Source: Hyperoodon ampullatus (Eukaryota; Chordata; Mammalia; Artiodactyla; Ziphiidae). Taken from it: 64,000 bases of DNA. Location of the stretch: positions 164,798,223 through 164,862,222 of the forward strand of contig OX457058.1 in the NCBI GenBank assembly GCA_949752795.1, written 5' to 3'. Positions 35,240 through 48,483 of this stretch are shown here, in pieces. The first letter of the stretch is position 1. The number at the start of each line of letters is the position of its first letter. The notes under the pieces are model-generated. The model had not been told where the DNA came from, did not search any database, and saw nothing but the letters and a program-made list of their open reading frames with translations. A program made the position numbers and the translations under genes.

Positions 35240-35565
35240 CCAAAAACTGCACCAACCCATGCTTCTGTGTCTTTTTCAAGGTGGTTCCATCTGCTAGGAT
35301 ATTCTTCCTTTTTTTACACTTGGAAAACTCCTGTTCATTCTTCAAAACACAATTCCGACATTACCTCCTGCAGGAAGCCTCTGCCTTGTCAGTTACCATG
35401 TCCTCTTCCCTGCCGTCTTTATTCCTTGCAATTCACCCCGAACTGCCATCTTCCTGAATGTGTGTCTCCCTACCTTTGCATCCCAGGTGCCCTGAACCAT
35501 GTGTTTTTCTACACTTGCTCCCTCTTTCTTGGCACCTGGGGAAAATACGAGAGCAACTGTTTAAG
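35240..35565 (+). repeat. L2 3' region fossil
   Basis: CTGCTAGGATATTCTTCC, CATTCTTCAAAACACAATTC, TACCTCCTGCAGGAAGCCTC and a late pyrimidine-rich tract match the L2 pattern. Confidence 0.55.
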
Positions 35566-36090
35566 GTAAACTGTTCTATGGAGGAACTAAAACTATTCAT
35601 CTAGTAAGAGATAAAGTGTCAGGAGTTTCTAATGTAAGTTGCTCATAAGAGTATATATGACAGGCACAGGCAATGGACATACACACGCACGCACACAGGA
35701 TGTTTTTGTTGAATTGAATTGAATATTGACAGCACAGGAACTGCCTCAAGGCGAGAGTCTTGACATCTGAACATGGCCATTTACACGAGAATAGAAATTA
35801 TACATGTATAGTCCTGAAAGTTACACAGGAGCTTCCTGGAAGTTTTTTTTTATAACCCCGTTTGGTTTATAACACCTGAGGAGGTGACTGGTAAATCTGT
35901 GAGGGTGTTTGTGCTCTCCTGGCACATAGTAGGTGAGGACAAGAATGTTTAGACATCCTATAATACAAGAGTTGGTGTCACAAAGCAGAGGATTAGCCCA
36001 AATTTACTGCGAGTTTTGAACAACCCACTGAGAAAAATTTATGTGTGTGTATAATTACCTGAGCTGAGAATGTAACTCCCTTTTAGGTAT

Positions 36091-36110
36091 ACACACACAC
36101 ACACACACAC
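36091..36110 (+). repeat. (AC)n microsatellite
   Basis: Ten AC units. Confidence 0.95.
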
Positions 36111-36705
36111 AATTTTTTGCACAGTTTCAATATAGGCTGAATTTTATAAGACTGTGACTCCAACATAAATTGCAAGAAGGCTGAATTTCGACGAGTTGGA
36201 ACCTTGCCAAGAGCTGTTCTCCATCTTGGAAAACCCCATCACTGGCAGGAAAGTCCCTTGTGGCAGCTTAGTCACTGATACAACACACCTGGACCAGCCT
36301 CTGCATCCTACATGTAGATGCGAGGGCCTCACTACTTCAATACTTCTCCTGGGGATTCATGACCAAGCACCTATTACAAAAACATGATTATTTTATTATA
36401 AATTACCTTCCTTTTATTCCTCCTTCATCTTGTAGCTAGAAAGTGGTGTGTAGGTAAGTTGTACTACCTATGAAATTCGTTCCCATGTAGTAAAGGGGCA
36501 GTAATAGTTGCTCTAAAAGGGGGTGTTGGGTATTACAGGGATGAGAACCACTGAGAAAGTTAACTGTACATTGTATTTGAGGTTGACTTGAGAAGTCTGT
36601 AAGATCACACTTACAGGTGTCTCTCGATGAGATAAAAGTCCATGTGCAAAAAGCATTATCAGGGGACAGCTCCCCTACTGGACTGCCCTTTCATCAAAAT
36701 AATTG

Positions 36706-37015
36706 GGGAGGGGGAAAGGTAAGCTGTGACAAAGCGAGAGAGTGGCATGGACATATATATACACTATTAAACGTAAAATAGATAGCTAGTGGGAAGCAGC
36801 CGCATAGCACAGGGAGATCAGCTCGGTGCTTTGTGACCACCTAGAGGGGTGGGATGGGGGGGTGGGATAGGGAGGGTGGTAGGGAGGGAGACGCAAGAGG
36901 GAAGAGATATGGGAACATATGTAAATGTATAACTGATTCACTTTGTTATAAAGCAGAAACTAACACACCATTGTAAAGCAATTATACTCCAATAAAGATG
37001 TAAAAAAATAAATAA
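36706..37015 (+). mobile_element. 5'-truncated L1, 3' UTR only
   Basis: GGGAAGCAGCCGCATAGCAC, TCAGCTCGGTGCTTTGTGAC and the G-rich run match the 3' UTR of the L1 at 31141-31380. It ends CTCCAATAAAGATG and an A-rich tail, and is flanked by AAAATAATTG (36696-36705 and 37016-37025). Confidence 0.93.
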
Positions 37016-37149
37016 AAAATAATTGCATCTCAAAGGTTAAAGCCGTTTGGGTTTTTTTCCATTGACATTTATTTGCATGCGATACTACTTTTGATTTCAA
37101 GGGCACTTTCTATATCAAAATGTATGAGTCTAGTCATGCTCACTCACTC

Positions 37150-37445
37150 CTTCCCCAGGTGTGGGTGCTGGGCCCTGCGCTGGGAACTGCTGAACGGGCA
37201 GACAAACCTGTCCTCATAGGGCTGATGGAGGTGACAAGAATCAAACATGAAACTCAGATTCAAGGAGATGAACATTACCTAGGCATGTAAGGTGTTATGG
37301 GAGTACAAGGTGCTGACCTTATTTAGGACTCAGAAAACCCTCGCTGAAGAGCTGACGTTTATGCTGAGAGCAGGAGGAAGACGGGACAGTGTTTGAAGCA
37401 CCATAAATATCACATGCAAAAATCTGGAGATGAAAGAGGGTGGTA
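37150..37445 (-). repeat. L2 fossil, reverse orientation
   Basis: GGTGCTGGGCCCTGCGCTGG, AACCTGTCCTCATAGGGCTG, AGAGCTGACGTTTATGCTGA and the following AGGAAG block follow reversed L2 order. Confidence 0.5.
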
Positions 37446-37569
37446 CTTTGGTGCAAACACACAGACCCTTGGAATTTCCCCTGTGGAAGCAGAGATTTCT
37501 CCCCAAACACGGTCATCAAGGATCTTACTCTAAGAAAGAATGTTAACTGTGAAAAGCTTTAAAAAAATT

Positions 37570-37825
37570 TTTAATAATTTTTTTGAAGCATAGTTTACCT
37601 ACAACACTTATATCAGTTTCAGGTGCACAATATGGTGATTTGATATTTCTATATGTTACAAAATGGTCACCACAATAAGTCTAGTTACCACCTGTCACCG
37701 TACAAAGATATTCCAATATTATACTATGTTCCCCATGCTGTACATTTCATCTCCATGACTCATTTATTTTGTAACCAAAATTTTGTACCTCTGAATCTCC
37801 CACACCTATTTCACTCATTTTTTAA
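37570..37825 (-). mobile_element. Old L1 3' end, reverse orientation
   Basis: TTTGAAGCATAGTTTACC, ATCAGTTTCAGGTGCACAAT, GGTCACCACAATAAGTCTAG and CATGACTCATTTATTTTGTA are the reverse complement of an older L1 3' end. Substitutions are frequent. Confidence 0.8.
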
Positions 37826-39479
37826 AAATTCGACCAATATGAATTTTTCACAAAGTCTGGTTGGTGAATTCATTTTTTTTGTCATTGTTTCCCTAACAAT
37901 GGGAGAGAATCTGAATTCAAGACATTTCTAAAAAGATTATTAAAACTAAAGGCGTGTGATCATTTTTTTTAAAAAAACTAGAAAAGAGACAGAAAGCAAC
38001 ATGCCCATTTTTCAGGCAGGAAGCAGTCTCATCCACCCTCCAACTACCCCTAGTAGAGGCTCCCAAAAGCAGATGTCACATGTTTATCTGGCCATCTGGA
38101 CAGGTCTTCTTCCTCCTCTTCCCTGGAGAAAAGGTTGACAAGCCTCCAAAGGGGAGGTAGAAGAGAAAGACACCTACCAGAAATACAGAATCAAAGGGCT
38201 AAGGACAACTGAGATTTCTTTCAAAAGCAGCAGAGACAAGAAGCAAACAGCGATGTCAGGAAAAGAATGAAAGCCAAAAAGAAAGTTGTAATAACACCGC
38301 CAGAGCACCATATGGCACTTAGATGGTATGCATTTCATTTGAAATGTTGATATTTGCTTTCTTGTTAGTTTTGGTGCCAACTCTGTTACCGTCCTTGATA
38401 AAATTCATTTTGAAAAAAATCACACGGAAGCTTCTGTGCCCTATCCTTAAAATCATATATAAATTCCTTTGCTTTTTTTTTTTTAACTGCATGCTCTAGA
38501 ATCCTGTTTCTAATTGTTCAAACTAAAGTGCAAAGCATTGATCAATCAGAAGGGGATGTCCTGGTGACTGATGCGAGATGCCCGTCGCATTCATTGGTGC
38601 CTATTCAGCAGTGAGACGGAAGCGGGGGGAGGGGGGGAATGTGGACGGGGAGACAGCCAAATATTATAATAATAATCTGACATGAGCCCTTCAACCATTC
38701 CCCAGGCTCAGGTAGAAATATTGATGATGTTTTCTACAGTAAAATTCATTTCTGCCAAGGAATGGAAAAAAACTAACCCAAGGAACATTGTTCAGTCTAA
38801 GTGGAGCCATGGTGGCAGGAACGCAGTATCTAAACACCAGCACAGCAAAACCCGTCTTCCAGGAGCGGGTCCCTCATTGATATTTGAGGAGCCATTTATC
38901 TTTGGGGAGGAAAGCGTTGGAAGTCTTTGATGCTTTATAAAAAATATGTACAGGTCTGTGTGTTCAAGACCTAGTAAGAGCACATGCAAGCTGAGAGGCA
39001 ACCAGCATGCAGCTAAAATAAATTCTTTTTCATTCTTCGATTTTCCTTTCACCAGCATCTATCTACGTGGTGGAATATCACGGACATGTCTGCGTAAGCA
39101 GTTGCAGTCAGTGAAATGCAGTCAAGGATGAAATGCACAACCTCCCCACTTGCTCAGATGGAACAGCAGACCTTCTGGATTCTTCCTTTGCTGAATCATG
39201 GCCAGTGCATCTTTTCCTCCCGAGGCAATGACTGACGACTGGAGCTCTATCCCAGGCCCACGGCCTCCTGCCCATGGGATTCCCTCTGTCTGTTACTGCC
39301 CTTTTGCCTCCATTTCTCCAGCCCCACCCACCTCCACATCCATTCCAGGAAGGGTAGCACTGAAACCTGCATCAGTAAGCATCTCTTCTTCAGTCGGGTT
39401 TGTTGGAGGGGGATGCATAGCCTACACTCCCTGGGTGTGTGAAAAGGAATCTGGTTCATTTCTCTTTCCTCTCCAACAA

Positions 39480-39640
39480 ATTCACCATCGATACTTATTT
39501 ACTGAATGCCTCTAAAGCACTTAGCACTGAGCAGGTACCAGAGGGGTACAGAAAAAGAAAGGCAGAGTATCCCTTAGCTTCAAAGCCCTTATGTTTTACT
39601 TAAAGAGAACAATCCATTAGCTACCCAGAACAGGTCCATC
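39480..39640 (-). repeat. L2 fossil, reverse orientation
   Basis: ATACTTATTTACTGAATGCC, CAGGTACCAGAGGGGTACAG and AGCCCTTATGTTTTACTT follow the reversed L2 tail. Confidence 0.5.
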
Positions 39641-39734
39641 ATTGAAAAAGTGTGTGACGTCAAATACACAAGCTAGAATTCACAAGGTCCTCCCCTGGGC
39701 TCCCTAAGCTAACGATGTGCTTGTCATAACAATG

Positions 39735-39885
39735 AATAACATTTATTGAGTGCTAACTGGATGCCAGGCATTGCTCTCATGCATCAACTAAGTGCCCAAA
39801 GAGGTAGCTACTATCTTTATCCCCATTTTTCAAGTAAGGAAACTGAGGCACAGCCCGGGGTCACGTGGCTGGTGATCAGGACTTA
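39735..39885 (-). repeat. MIR fossil, reverse orientation
   Basis: ATCCCCATTTTTCAAGTAAG, GAAACTGAGGCACAGC and GGTCACGTGGCTGG are the reversed MIR core, preceded by TTATTGAGTGCTAACTGGAT. Confidence 0.65.
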
Positions 39886-40449
39886 CACACTGAGGCCATG
39901 TGACTTCTGAGGCTGCCTGCCCCAACCCTGGTCTCACTATGGACACTGGTCTTCATACATGTCTGTTTTCTCCTTGGAGAAAGGGACTGTCTTTGATTAT
40001 GGCCACGCCCCCACCCTGTTGAGAACACAAAAGGTGTTATTTGATAACTACGTATGAAGTCGACCTGGGGAGAGGTATAAAGGAGCAACCCGAATGGAGA
40101 GCTGGGGAGTGAATCATTATGAGGTGAAGAAAGGATTTCAAAGCAGCAGCAAGGCCAGGTGGAAACCAGGCGTCAACAGCATGTGAGGCCCAGGTTGGCC
40201 TGGTGGTGAGCCACCCTCCCTCCTAGCAGCACTGGTGCATGGCCAGAGTTGAGGAAGCAGAGTGGGAATAAGCACAGGGACACAGCTGGAGGTGAGAGCG
40301 GAGGAGGGGAGAGGGTTTAAGAGGGAGGCAGGGCCCAAAGCACAGCCTCTCCACTTTGCCCCCCATGGAACAGAATGACAGCCTTGGAGCAGCCCAGATT
40401 TCAGAGGACAGTCAGGTAGCAAGTTACCAAATGTTGTCTTTGTGGCCTA

Positions 40450-41150
40450 TAAAAGTTGAAGAAAAAAAAGAAGAGAAAAGAACAAGTGCCGGTGAGGATG
40501 TGGAGAAATTGGAACCCTTGGGCATTGCTGGTGGGAATGTAAAATAGTGCAGTTTCTCAAAAAATAAAACACAGCATTCCCATATGATCCAGCAATCCCA
40601 TTTCTGGGTATATACCCAAAGGAATTAATACAGGGACTTGAACAGATACTTGTACATCCATGTTCATGCAGCATTATGCACATTTGCCACAAGGTAAAGC
40701 AACCCAAGTGTCCATCGAGATACAGATGAATAGATAAACAAAATGTGGTCTATATATATATACAGTGGAACACATCAGCCTTAAAAGGAAGGAAACGCTG
40801 ACACATGCCACAACATGCATGAATCCTTAAAGACATTACGTTAAGTGAAAGAGACCAGTCAGGAAAGGAGAAGTACTGTATGAGTCCATTTATATGAGTA
40901 TCTTGAGCAGCCAAATTCAGAGAGACACAAAGTAGGATAGAGGTTGCCGTGGGCTGGGAGGTTGGAGGGAATGAGGAGTTACTGTTTAATGGGCAGAGGG
41001 TTTTGGTCTGGGAAGGTGAAAAAGTTGTAGAGATGGATGGTGGTGATGGCTGCACAGCAGTGTGAAGGTGCTTAATGCCACTGAGCTGTATGCTTAAAAA
41101 TGGTTAACATGGTAAATGTTATGTTATGTGTATTTTACCCCAATAGAACA
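40450..41150 (+). mobile_element. Old L1 3' part
   Basis: The remnant of the ORF2 end is visible (ATGATCCAGCAATCCCATTT, TATACCCAAAGGAATTAATA, CAACCCAAGTGTCCATCGAG), followed by an older 3' UTR (AGGTTGCCGTGGGCTGGGAG, TGTATTTTACCCCAATAGAA). Frames are broken throughout. Confidence 0.8.
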
Positions 41151-41374
41151 AAATAGACCTAAAGAAGAAGCTGAAGCAGGCTCTAAAGTATCCAGCAAAT
41201 TCCTGGGGACACCTTAAATGAAGAGACCCTTACTGAAACAGTGACTATGGCCAGGACCAAAATGTTCATTCCCTGGAAACAGCGCTGATTTGAAAAGCCA
41301 GGGTTGCTCTGTACTTCTGTACTCAACTTTTCTGAGTATGGGAATCCCTTTTGAACATTTAAAAAAAAATTCTC

Positions 41375-41591
41375 GGGTTTCCCTGGTGGTGCAGGGGTTG
41401 AGAGTCCTCCTGCCGATGCAGGGGACACGCGTTCATGCCCCGGTCCGGGAGGATTCCACATGCCGCAGAGCGGCTGGGCCCATGAGCCATGGCCGCTGAG
41501 CCTGCACGTCCGGAGCCTGTGCTCCACAACGGGAGAGGCCACAGCAGTGAGAGGCCCGCGTACCACAAAAAAACAAACAAACAAACAAAAA
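41375..41591 (+). mobile_element. CHR-type SINE (short subtype)
   Basis: GGGTTTCCCTGGTGGTGCAG head, CGGCTGGGCCCATGAGCC and CCGGAGCCTGTGCTCCACA body, then CCACA and an (AAAC)n tail. Confidence 0.93.
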
Positions 41592-42443
41592 AATCCTCAT
41601 TCCCCACACAATAATAGGATGTTTGGTACCCACTGATTGTGCAAACCCGTAAAGAAAAGAAAAGCTACTATGAATCCAGGATTCATATGATTAAATGAAC
41701 TTAAGTGAATTATTGATGACTACCCCTCTACGTACATTTGGGAAAGGGTAGTAAGTATATAAAGGAGAGGTGATTTCTTCTATCTACCAGTGATGCTTGA
41801 TGCACAAAATGATGCTCTAGTCCTTTAAAATCGCAGCTCAGGCCCTGGGGACCCACCACCCACAGGGTGAGAACCACAGCTCTATCCTAACAAGAGACTA
41901 AAACTCAGCAGTAAACTTCCAAGATATAGTGCAAAACCATTAAGTCAAAAATGCTATGAGGCACAAATGCAGCACTCCTCAGAAAATAAAAAACAAAGCA
42001 TTTTCTCCCCCAAAATACAAAGTGTAATTCCTCTAACAGGAATGCACGTTTCCTAGGCTCGATCAGTTTGGGCAGCCCTTCCTTACTCAAAGTCATCAGT
42101 GTGCTCTGCAGTGTGACCATACCATGCCTACCATGCTGTCACCCCCAAGGGAGCGGTCTCTTTGGGGTGAAAGTTCAGAACACCAGCACACCTCTCAGTA
42201 ATGATGTATTCTAAACACTTCCCCTTTCCTAAAACAAAAAGTTCTAAAGCAACTTGGAATTTATCAATGACCACTAACATACCAGTCATAGACCACATAC
42301 CCTGCTCCAGGACGGGCAGACTCAACGGTTCAACAATGGCATCTCTCAATTTTTAGGAACCTAATTTGTCGGAAGATACACTAGAGTGTTTTTTACTCGC
42401 TTGGCTCACAGAAGTAGCATGAGGCTAAGTGTAAAAGAAAAAA

Positions 42444-42520
42444 GGTTTTTTTAATATGTAATGTTTAATGTTTAATATGTTATGTAATGTTTAATATGTA
42501 ATAAAAATGTAATATAAAAA
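42444..42520 (+). repeat. AT-rich simple repeat
   Basis: Irregular repetition of AATATGTAATGTTTAATGTT-like units. Confidence 0.7.
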
Positions 42521-43684
42521 AGGTAGAGTTCCATAAAAGGGTAAAGGATTATTATTCTATTGTATGAGTGTCCTCCAAAGGACCCAAACTATCCTGTGAA
42601 AACTGGTGATGAAAGGTGAACATGGGAAATCATCCACCTATTAAGCTGGTTTTATGATACTAATAAAAATGTGAGTACTAATAAAATTCTTGGATTAAAT
42701 TCATAACTCAGAAGTACCTGGAAGTTTTCAAAACAGCTTACCATACATACTAAGGCATCACTGGACTTTCAGTAGTTCCAAAATGCAAAGATATAAAATG
42801 TTTTCATCAATCAATCCCCTGGTATTCTAGGAAGTGACCATCTCTTCCATGGGCAAGACCTGGCAGGTAAGGAATACCCATATAAACGTTCCAGAGACCT
42901 TCCTCATTTGGATGGCAGTTTAGGAAGAGCTTCTTCCACCACTTTCCCTGAGGTTAGGACTGAGTGAAATCCCCAGTGGGAATTAAAATCTTGATGTTGA
43001 GGCCCTCAAACTCCAGGTTCTCAAAACTGTTGAGGCAATCTGATGAATCCAGAAAAAGAAGAATGCTTTTGGAAGACAAGACCAGCCACCTCAGCTCACC
43101 AAGAAGCTTGGCTTAGAGCTGTGTGTTCCTCTTATTGTCAACACCGAACGGGCTGTACACAGTGGAGAAATGAACAGTAGAGTGGAGAACACAGTCTGCC
43201 TGGCAACCCGCCTCGCAGAGGTGGGCCCAAACCAGTCAGCCATCGAGACAGTACAAGCCCACTTTCACATTATAAGCCCACCTTCACATTAATCACACAG
43301 CAGACACGAGCAAGCGGGCATTTATTTAAGTCCTAGGTTAATCTCCAGGAGAAGAGAACACTAAGAAAAAGATGTTTGCCAATGAGGAGCCAGATTAAGG
43401 AGCTAGAGCAGGTGCAGAGAGAAAAATCTGAGGCAATGGTCCAATTCAAAGTATCCATAGATGAGATAAAGCTGGGAAACTAAAAGGCTTTGAGAGCAGA
43501 TAAAGACAGGGCCAATATTGGCTTTTTTCTCAACTGGCCATCTTTGTCTGTCCTCAGGTCTTACTAAACCTTTCATGAAAGACTCTACTGAACCATCAGA
43601 TGCTATCCCTACCTTACAAGAGAAAGAAGGAAGGAAGGATAGTAGATAAACTAAGTCTGTGCATGCACATTGGGATGGGGCAAT

Positions 43685-43870
43685 CTCGTTTGGAATCTCT
43701 GCTGTCACTTATGGGCTGGGTGACCTTGGATAGTTCACAGAACCAGTCCAAGCTTTCCAATCTCATAAAACTAGGAAGGCAAGAATGGTCCTTTGAGAGG
43801 GTTGTTGTACAGCTTACTCTAGGGAAAGCCCACAACCCAGTGTCTGGCATATAGTAAATCCTCAAACAGA
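43685..43870 (+). repeat. MIR SINE fossil
   Basis: TGGGCTGGGTGACCTTGGAT, CAATCTCATAAAACTAGGA and GTGTCTGGCATATAGTAAAT follow MIR order. Confidence 0.6.
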
Positions 43871-44230
43871 TGAGCAACTTATCTCCAGACTTCCATACTG
43901 AGTCCCAGAATACTCAGTCTGCCTCAACCAAAACCCACTAGACAAATGACAACTCCAAGTCTCCCTACAAAAATCCCTATATACAGAAGTTTATAAGTGA
44001 GTGTCCATCCTAAAGTAACAATCAGATTCCCAGAAGTTACCTGTGATCAAAGTTGGTCAGAAAGAAAAAAAAAAAGAGTCTCTGTTCAAGCTACCTTAAA
44101 ACTATTTAAATGGTAAATGCTATCCAGGCAGTATTTTAAGTAGTTATATTTTAGGCAGATTTGATAGCCTTGCTGTTTATAGGAAACAGTGAAGATGCAT
44201 TTTAAAGGCCATTAAAACCTCCCATGGTGA

Positions 44231-44590
44231 GCTTCCCTGGTGGCACAGTGGTTAAGAATCTGCCTGCCGATGCAGGGGACACGGGTTCAAGCCCTGGTCC
44301 GGGAAGATCCCACATGCCGCGGAGCAACTAATCCCGTGTGCCACAACTACTGAGCCTTGCTCCAGAGCCCGCGAGCCACAACTACTGAAACCCGCGCACC
44401 ACAACTACTGGAGCCCGCACGCCTACAGCCTGTGCTCTGCAACAAGCCACCGCAAGGAGAAGCCTGCGCACCATGACAAAGAGTAGCCCCCACTCACTGC
44501 CAACTAGAGAAAGCCCGCGAGTGACAAGGAAGACCCAAGTCAGCCAAAAATAAATAAATAAAATAAATTTATAAAAAAACAAACAAACAG
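44231..44590 (+). mobile_element. CHR-type SINE (long subtype)
   Basis: GCTTCCCTGGTGGCACAGTG head and repeated CACAACTACTG blocks, with an (AATA)n/(AAAC)n tail. The exact 16-base duplication AAACCTCCCATGGTGA flanks it (44215-44230 and 44591-44606). Confidence 0.95.
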
Positions 44591-45024
44591 AAACCTCCCA
44601 TGGTGATCCCAGATGGCAACAGGAAACACCAAAGGGACACTGGCCAGTTATCAAAGATAAACAAGAAAGAGGAAGAATCATATATTAGATTAGTCCCCAG
44701 TGGGCCAGCTAGAGAGAGTGCTGAGATGGTATGCCTGCTGAAGAGTAGCGGAACAAATTATCTTTGTGTATATCATCAGAATCAAGTCCCCAGGCACGTT
44801 CCCTTATTGGTGAGAAATGATCTTATTCCCAGAGTATAAAATTTCTAAAGCCCTCTTCAAGGACCATCTGAGAGAAGAGAATTCCGAGTGGGAACGGCAC
44901 TGGCATTGAAGAACTGGACAGGACCGTGGATGGAGACACCAGAGCTTGTGTGGAAGATTCAGCCAGGGAACCAGGGCCCGCCCCTTGGGACCTGTGGGGG
45001 CAATTGATCCCTTAAATCCCAGCA

Positions 45025-45240
45025 GAGTCATGGTTCTTACCTGGATGATTTTGCCCTCAAGGGGATATTTAGTCACATCTGGAGATATTTTTGGCTGTCA
45101 TACCAGAAGCACTGATGACACTGGCATCTAGTGAATAGAGGCCAGGGAAGCTGCTAAACTTCCTACAATGCACAGGACAGGTCCCATGACAATTATCCAG
45201 CCCAAAATGTCCATAGAGCTGAGGCTGAGCAAGCCTGCAT
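45025..45240 (-). repeat. hAT-Charlie-type DNA transposon remnant (MER58-like, name uncertain)
   Basis: CACATCTGGAGATATTTTTG, CACTGGCATCTAGTGAATAG, CTGCTAAACTTCCTACAATG and CAATTATCCAGCCCAAAATG form the reverse complement of a common mammalian non-autonomous DNA transposon. I am sure of the class less than of the repeat itself. Confidence 0.6.
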
Positions 45241-46477
45241 CAGAGGAAGGGAGAAACGAAGGACCATCATGGACAAAGTGTGTCACGGCTGTGATTAAGA
45301 GATGCTGTGTAGTCTGTTTTGTGGATGTCACTTATATAGTTTGTCCCAAGTGCACATCTGGGACAATATTCTTAAATGAATTCAGCTGTTCTGAACCTGG
45401 TTGAGAAAGCTTTAAAAATATTTGCCTTCTGTGCATTTAAAAACAACTACCTCGCACCCCCTTCTAGCCCCTTAGGGGAAGAAAGAAAGCAGTTGTTCAC
45501 ATTAAAAACCAGGGTCTTCTCTCTGATCAAAATAAACTCACAATATTCATGTAACATTAGTCCTACTGGGTTCTCAGGCATGTTTAATACGGTACGCACT
45601 AGTGGGGGCATGTCATAGAGGCAGAAAGACACACGTACACACACATAAACACACGCAGACCCTCGGGCGCTCTCAGCCCACCATCTGGCCCTCCCCGGCC
45701 CCCCACTATTTAGGCAAGATGCTGGTGTGCATAACTAGTACCCCAATGAACTTTTCCACTAATACTAGGAATTGGAAATTGTAGTTGAACCCACAGAGCC
45801 GAGAATAATACCCAGTTTCCAAAACAAGGGCTTTTATCTTCTTGACATAATAATAATTTTGTTATCCTCATTGCTGCTGGGGACTAGTTCAAAGACACGC
45901 TGCAGAAACAAGTCTCCTGCCAAGGGTGTTCTTCAAATCTTTCTTTGACTCAGGCCAGACACATGGCAGAGGACTCCAGGAGCCCTAGGCTTTCTCCACC
46001 AGCCCCTTCCTGCAATCCAAAGTGATCAATTAGCCCACTAATTGAACATCATTACCAGACTGAGATTGTCATCACCCTGTTGTAAGCATTTGGTGGGTTC
46101 TAAAGTCCCCAGGTTATCACAGCACTGATAAGCCTAGGGTAACATGTTACTATTTGTCAGCTACACCCAGGCTCCTTTCATTCCAAAGGCAAATACACAT
46201 TTCTGCTGTATCCTTGGGAGGGAGGCCAAAGAAGAAAAAAAGTGTCCCTTGGTTTTAGAGATAATATCAGAAAGCCTGCTGATCAGCCAGATAAAAAAAG
46301 ACAGCTGCTTCCTACCAGAGGCCAAAGTCCAGCTCAGAGCAAGAAAATGGGATCCAGTCCAAAATCTGACCAGGTTTTCCTACAGTATCCTATCAAGTGA
46401 CAGTCGGCCCAGCCCAGCAAAAGAGCCAGCCCACAGCAGGGGAAGAAGAGGCTGCCCACTTCCAAAATCTGCTTTGG

Positions 46478-46830
46478 GGGCTTCCCTGGTGGCACAGTGT
46501 TTAACAGTCCGCATGCCAATGCAGGGATATGGGTTCAAGCCCTGGTCCGGGAAGATCCCACGTGCTGCGGAGCAACTAAGCCTATGTGCCACAACTACTG
46601 AGCCTGCGTTCTAGAGCCCACGAGCCACAACTACTGAACCCGTGTGCCACAACTACTGAAGCCCGTGTGCCTAGAGCCCGTGCTCTGCAACAAGAGAAGC
46701 CACTGCAGTGAGAAGCCTGCGCACCACAACGAAGAGTAGTCTCTGCTTGCCGCAGCTAGAGAAAGCCCCTGTATAGCAACAAAGACCCAACAGAGCTAAA
46801 AATAAATAAATAAAATAAACAAATAAAAAA
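46478..46830 (+). mobile_element. CHR-type SINE (long subtype)
   Basis: GGCTTCCCTGGTGGCACAGT head, CACAACTACTGAGCCTGCG blocks, tail of AATAAATAAATAAAATAAAC. Flanked by AAAATCTGCTTTGG (46464-46477 and 46831-46844). Confidence 0.95.
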
Positions 46831-47644
46831 AAAATCTGCTTTGGAACCTAAGTAGTCCCTGCTCAATCCCAAGTAATTATCCTTCCTTGCTAACTGCTCA
46901 GATTTCCTGCTGGAAATCTAGGAAGAATTTATTTTTACTTTATATAAATGCTTATAAATTATCCCAAGTCCAGGCTCACTCACTCCACTCACTGTGTGGT
47001 TTTAGGCAAGTCACAACAAATCAGGGGCTCCATTTTTGTTGGATGCTATATGAGTTTCACTGGAGATGTGCTCCCCAAAGAGTGATCCATGGGCCACCTG
47101 TATCTAAATTCCAGGGATGCTTGTCACCCTAGAGCGGAGCCAACAGGTAGTCCCAGGGAATCTGCACATGACATTACTAGTACTCACCTATTTTCCCATC
47201 CCCTCCCCTTCCTGGAGATCCAACAATGCATTCCAGGCCCTCTTTGCAGTTGGATAGAGCAGTGTGACTTGTTCAGGTCAGTGGGTTGGGACTGGAGGCC
47301 AAAGCTCTGAAGAGCCATGCCATGCCTGGCTCTCTTCCCCTAAAAAACCCTAAAATCTGGAGAATTGCCCAGGCAGCAGCAGACCTGGGGGAGGGGGGTG
47401 AGTAAGCTGGTGGTTTATTAGGTATCGTATAAGTTAGCCTCTCCTCAGACAAGGATCCCAAAGGCCACCGAATTTATTGATACGTAAGGGGGAGAGAGAG
47501 CGGCATCACTGTAAGTGGTCCGTGTGGCTAGCAGTTGACTGACACCCATGGCAGATGCTGTCATTTGCTTACCCCAACTTCTCCTTTGCTCCCAGAATTC
47601 TAACTTTGTTCATCACAGCCGGAGATGAAACATGATTCCTCTGT

Positions 47645-47815
47645 GCCTTGGGGTTCTGAAACTTTAGCAGGCATCAGAATCACCTGGAAAACTTGGCAGA
47701 CACAGATTGCTGGGCCCCAACTTCTCTAAGAATTCCCATGTCTAACAAGTTCCCAGAGGATGCTGCTGCTGCTGCTGGTCCAGGGACCACACGTGGAGAA
47801 CCAATGGTCTAAATC
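47645..47815 (-). repeat. MER5A-type hAT-Charlie remnant
   Basis: GGTTCTGAAACTTTAGCAGG, CATCAGAATCACCTGGAAAA, GATTGCTGGGCCCCAACTTC and GTGGAGAACCAATGG match the MER5 order with its terminal inverted repeats. A (CTG)5 run lies inside at about 47762-47777. Confidence 0.75.
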
Positions 47816-47995
47816 AATCCACCCCATTCTCCTTTGTCAATTACTCACTTTCCTAAGCTCCCTTGCAGGTAGGAATGGTCATGCGACCCAGTTCTGGTCA
47901 ATGAGACAGAAGAGGAAGTCTGCAGAGAAAATTTGGGGCAAGATTTTTCTCCCATAAAAGGAGCCCTTTTTGTCTTACCTTAAATGTGGTTGAGT

Positions 47996-48344
47996 AATCA
48001 GAGAAAGTCAAATACTATATGATATCACTTATATGTGGAATCTAAAAACTACAATAAACTAGTGAATATAACAAAAAAGAAGCAGACTCACAGATATAGA
48101 CAACAAATTAGTGGTTACCAGTGGGGAGAGGGAGGGGGAGGGGGGATTAAGAGGTACAAACTATCATGTATAAAATAAATAAGCTACAAGGATCTACTGT
48201 ACAATACAGGGCATATAGCCAATATTTTATTTTAACTATAAATGGAGTATAACCTTTAAAAATTGTGAATCACTGTATTGTACACTATATTGTAACCTAC
48301 AGTATTGTATAGCAACTATACCTCAATATAAATAAATAATTTTT
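47996..48344 (+). mobile_element. 5'-truncated L1 3' end
   Basis: AATACTATATGATATCACTT, GTGGAATCTAAAAACTACAA and CAACTATACCTCAATATAAA are typical of an L1 3' end. The exact duplication TTAAATGTGGTTGAGT flanks it (47980-47995 and 48345-48360). Confidence 0.92.
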
Positions 48345-48483
48345 TTAAATGTGGTTGAGTGAAAACATGCTATTTGGTCCTGAGGCAGCCATCTTGCAAA
48401 CAAGGTGGTCACAATCCTGAGGACGCAAAGCTAACGTGCCAAGGACAGTAGAGCAGAAAGAGAACAAACCTAGGTATACGCGT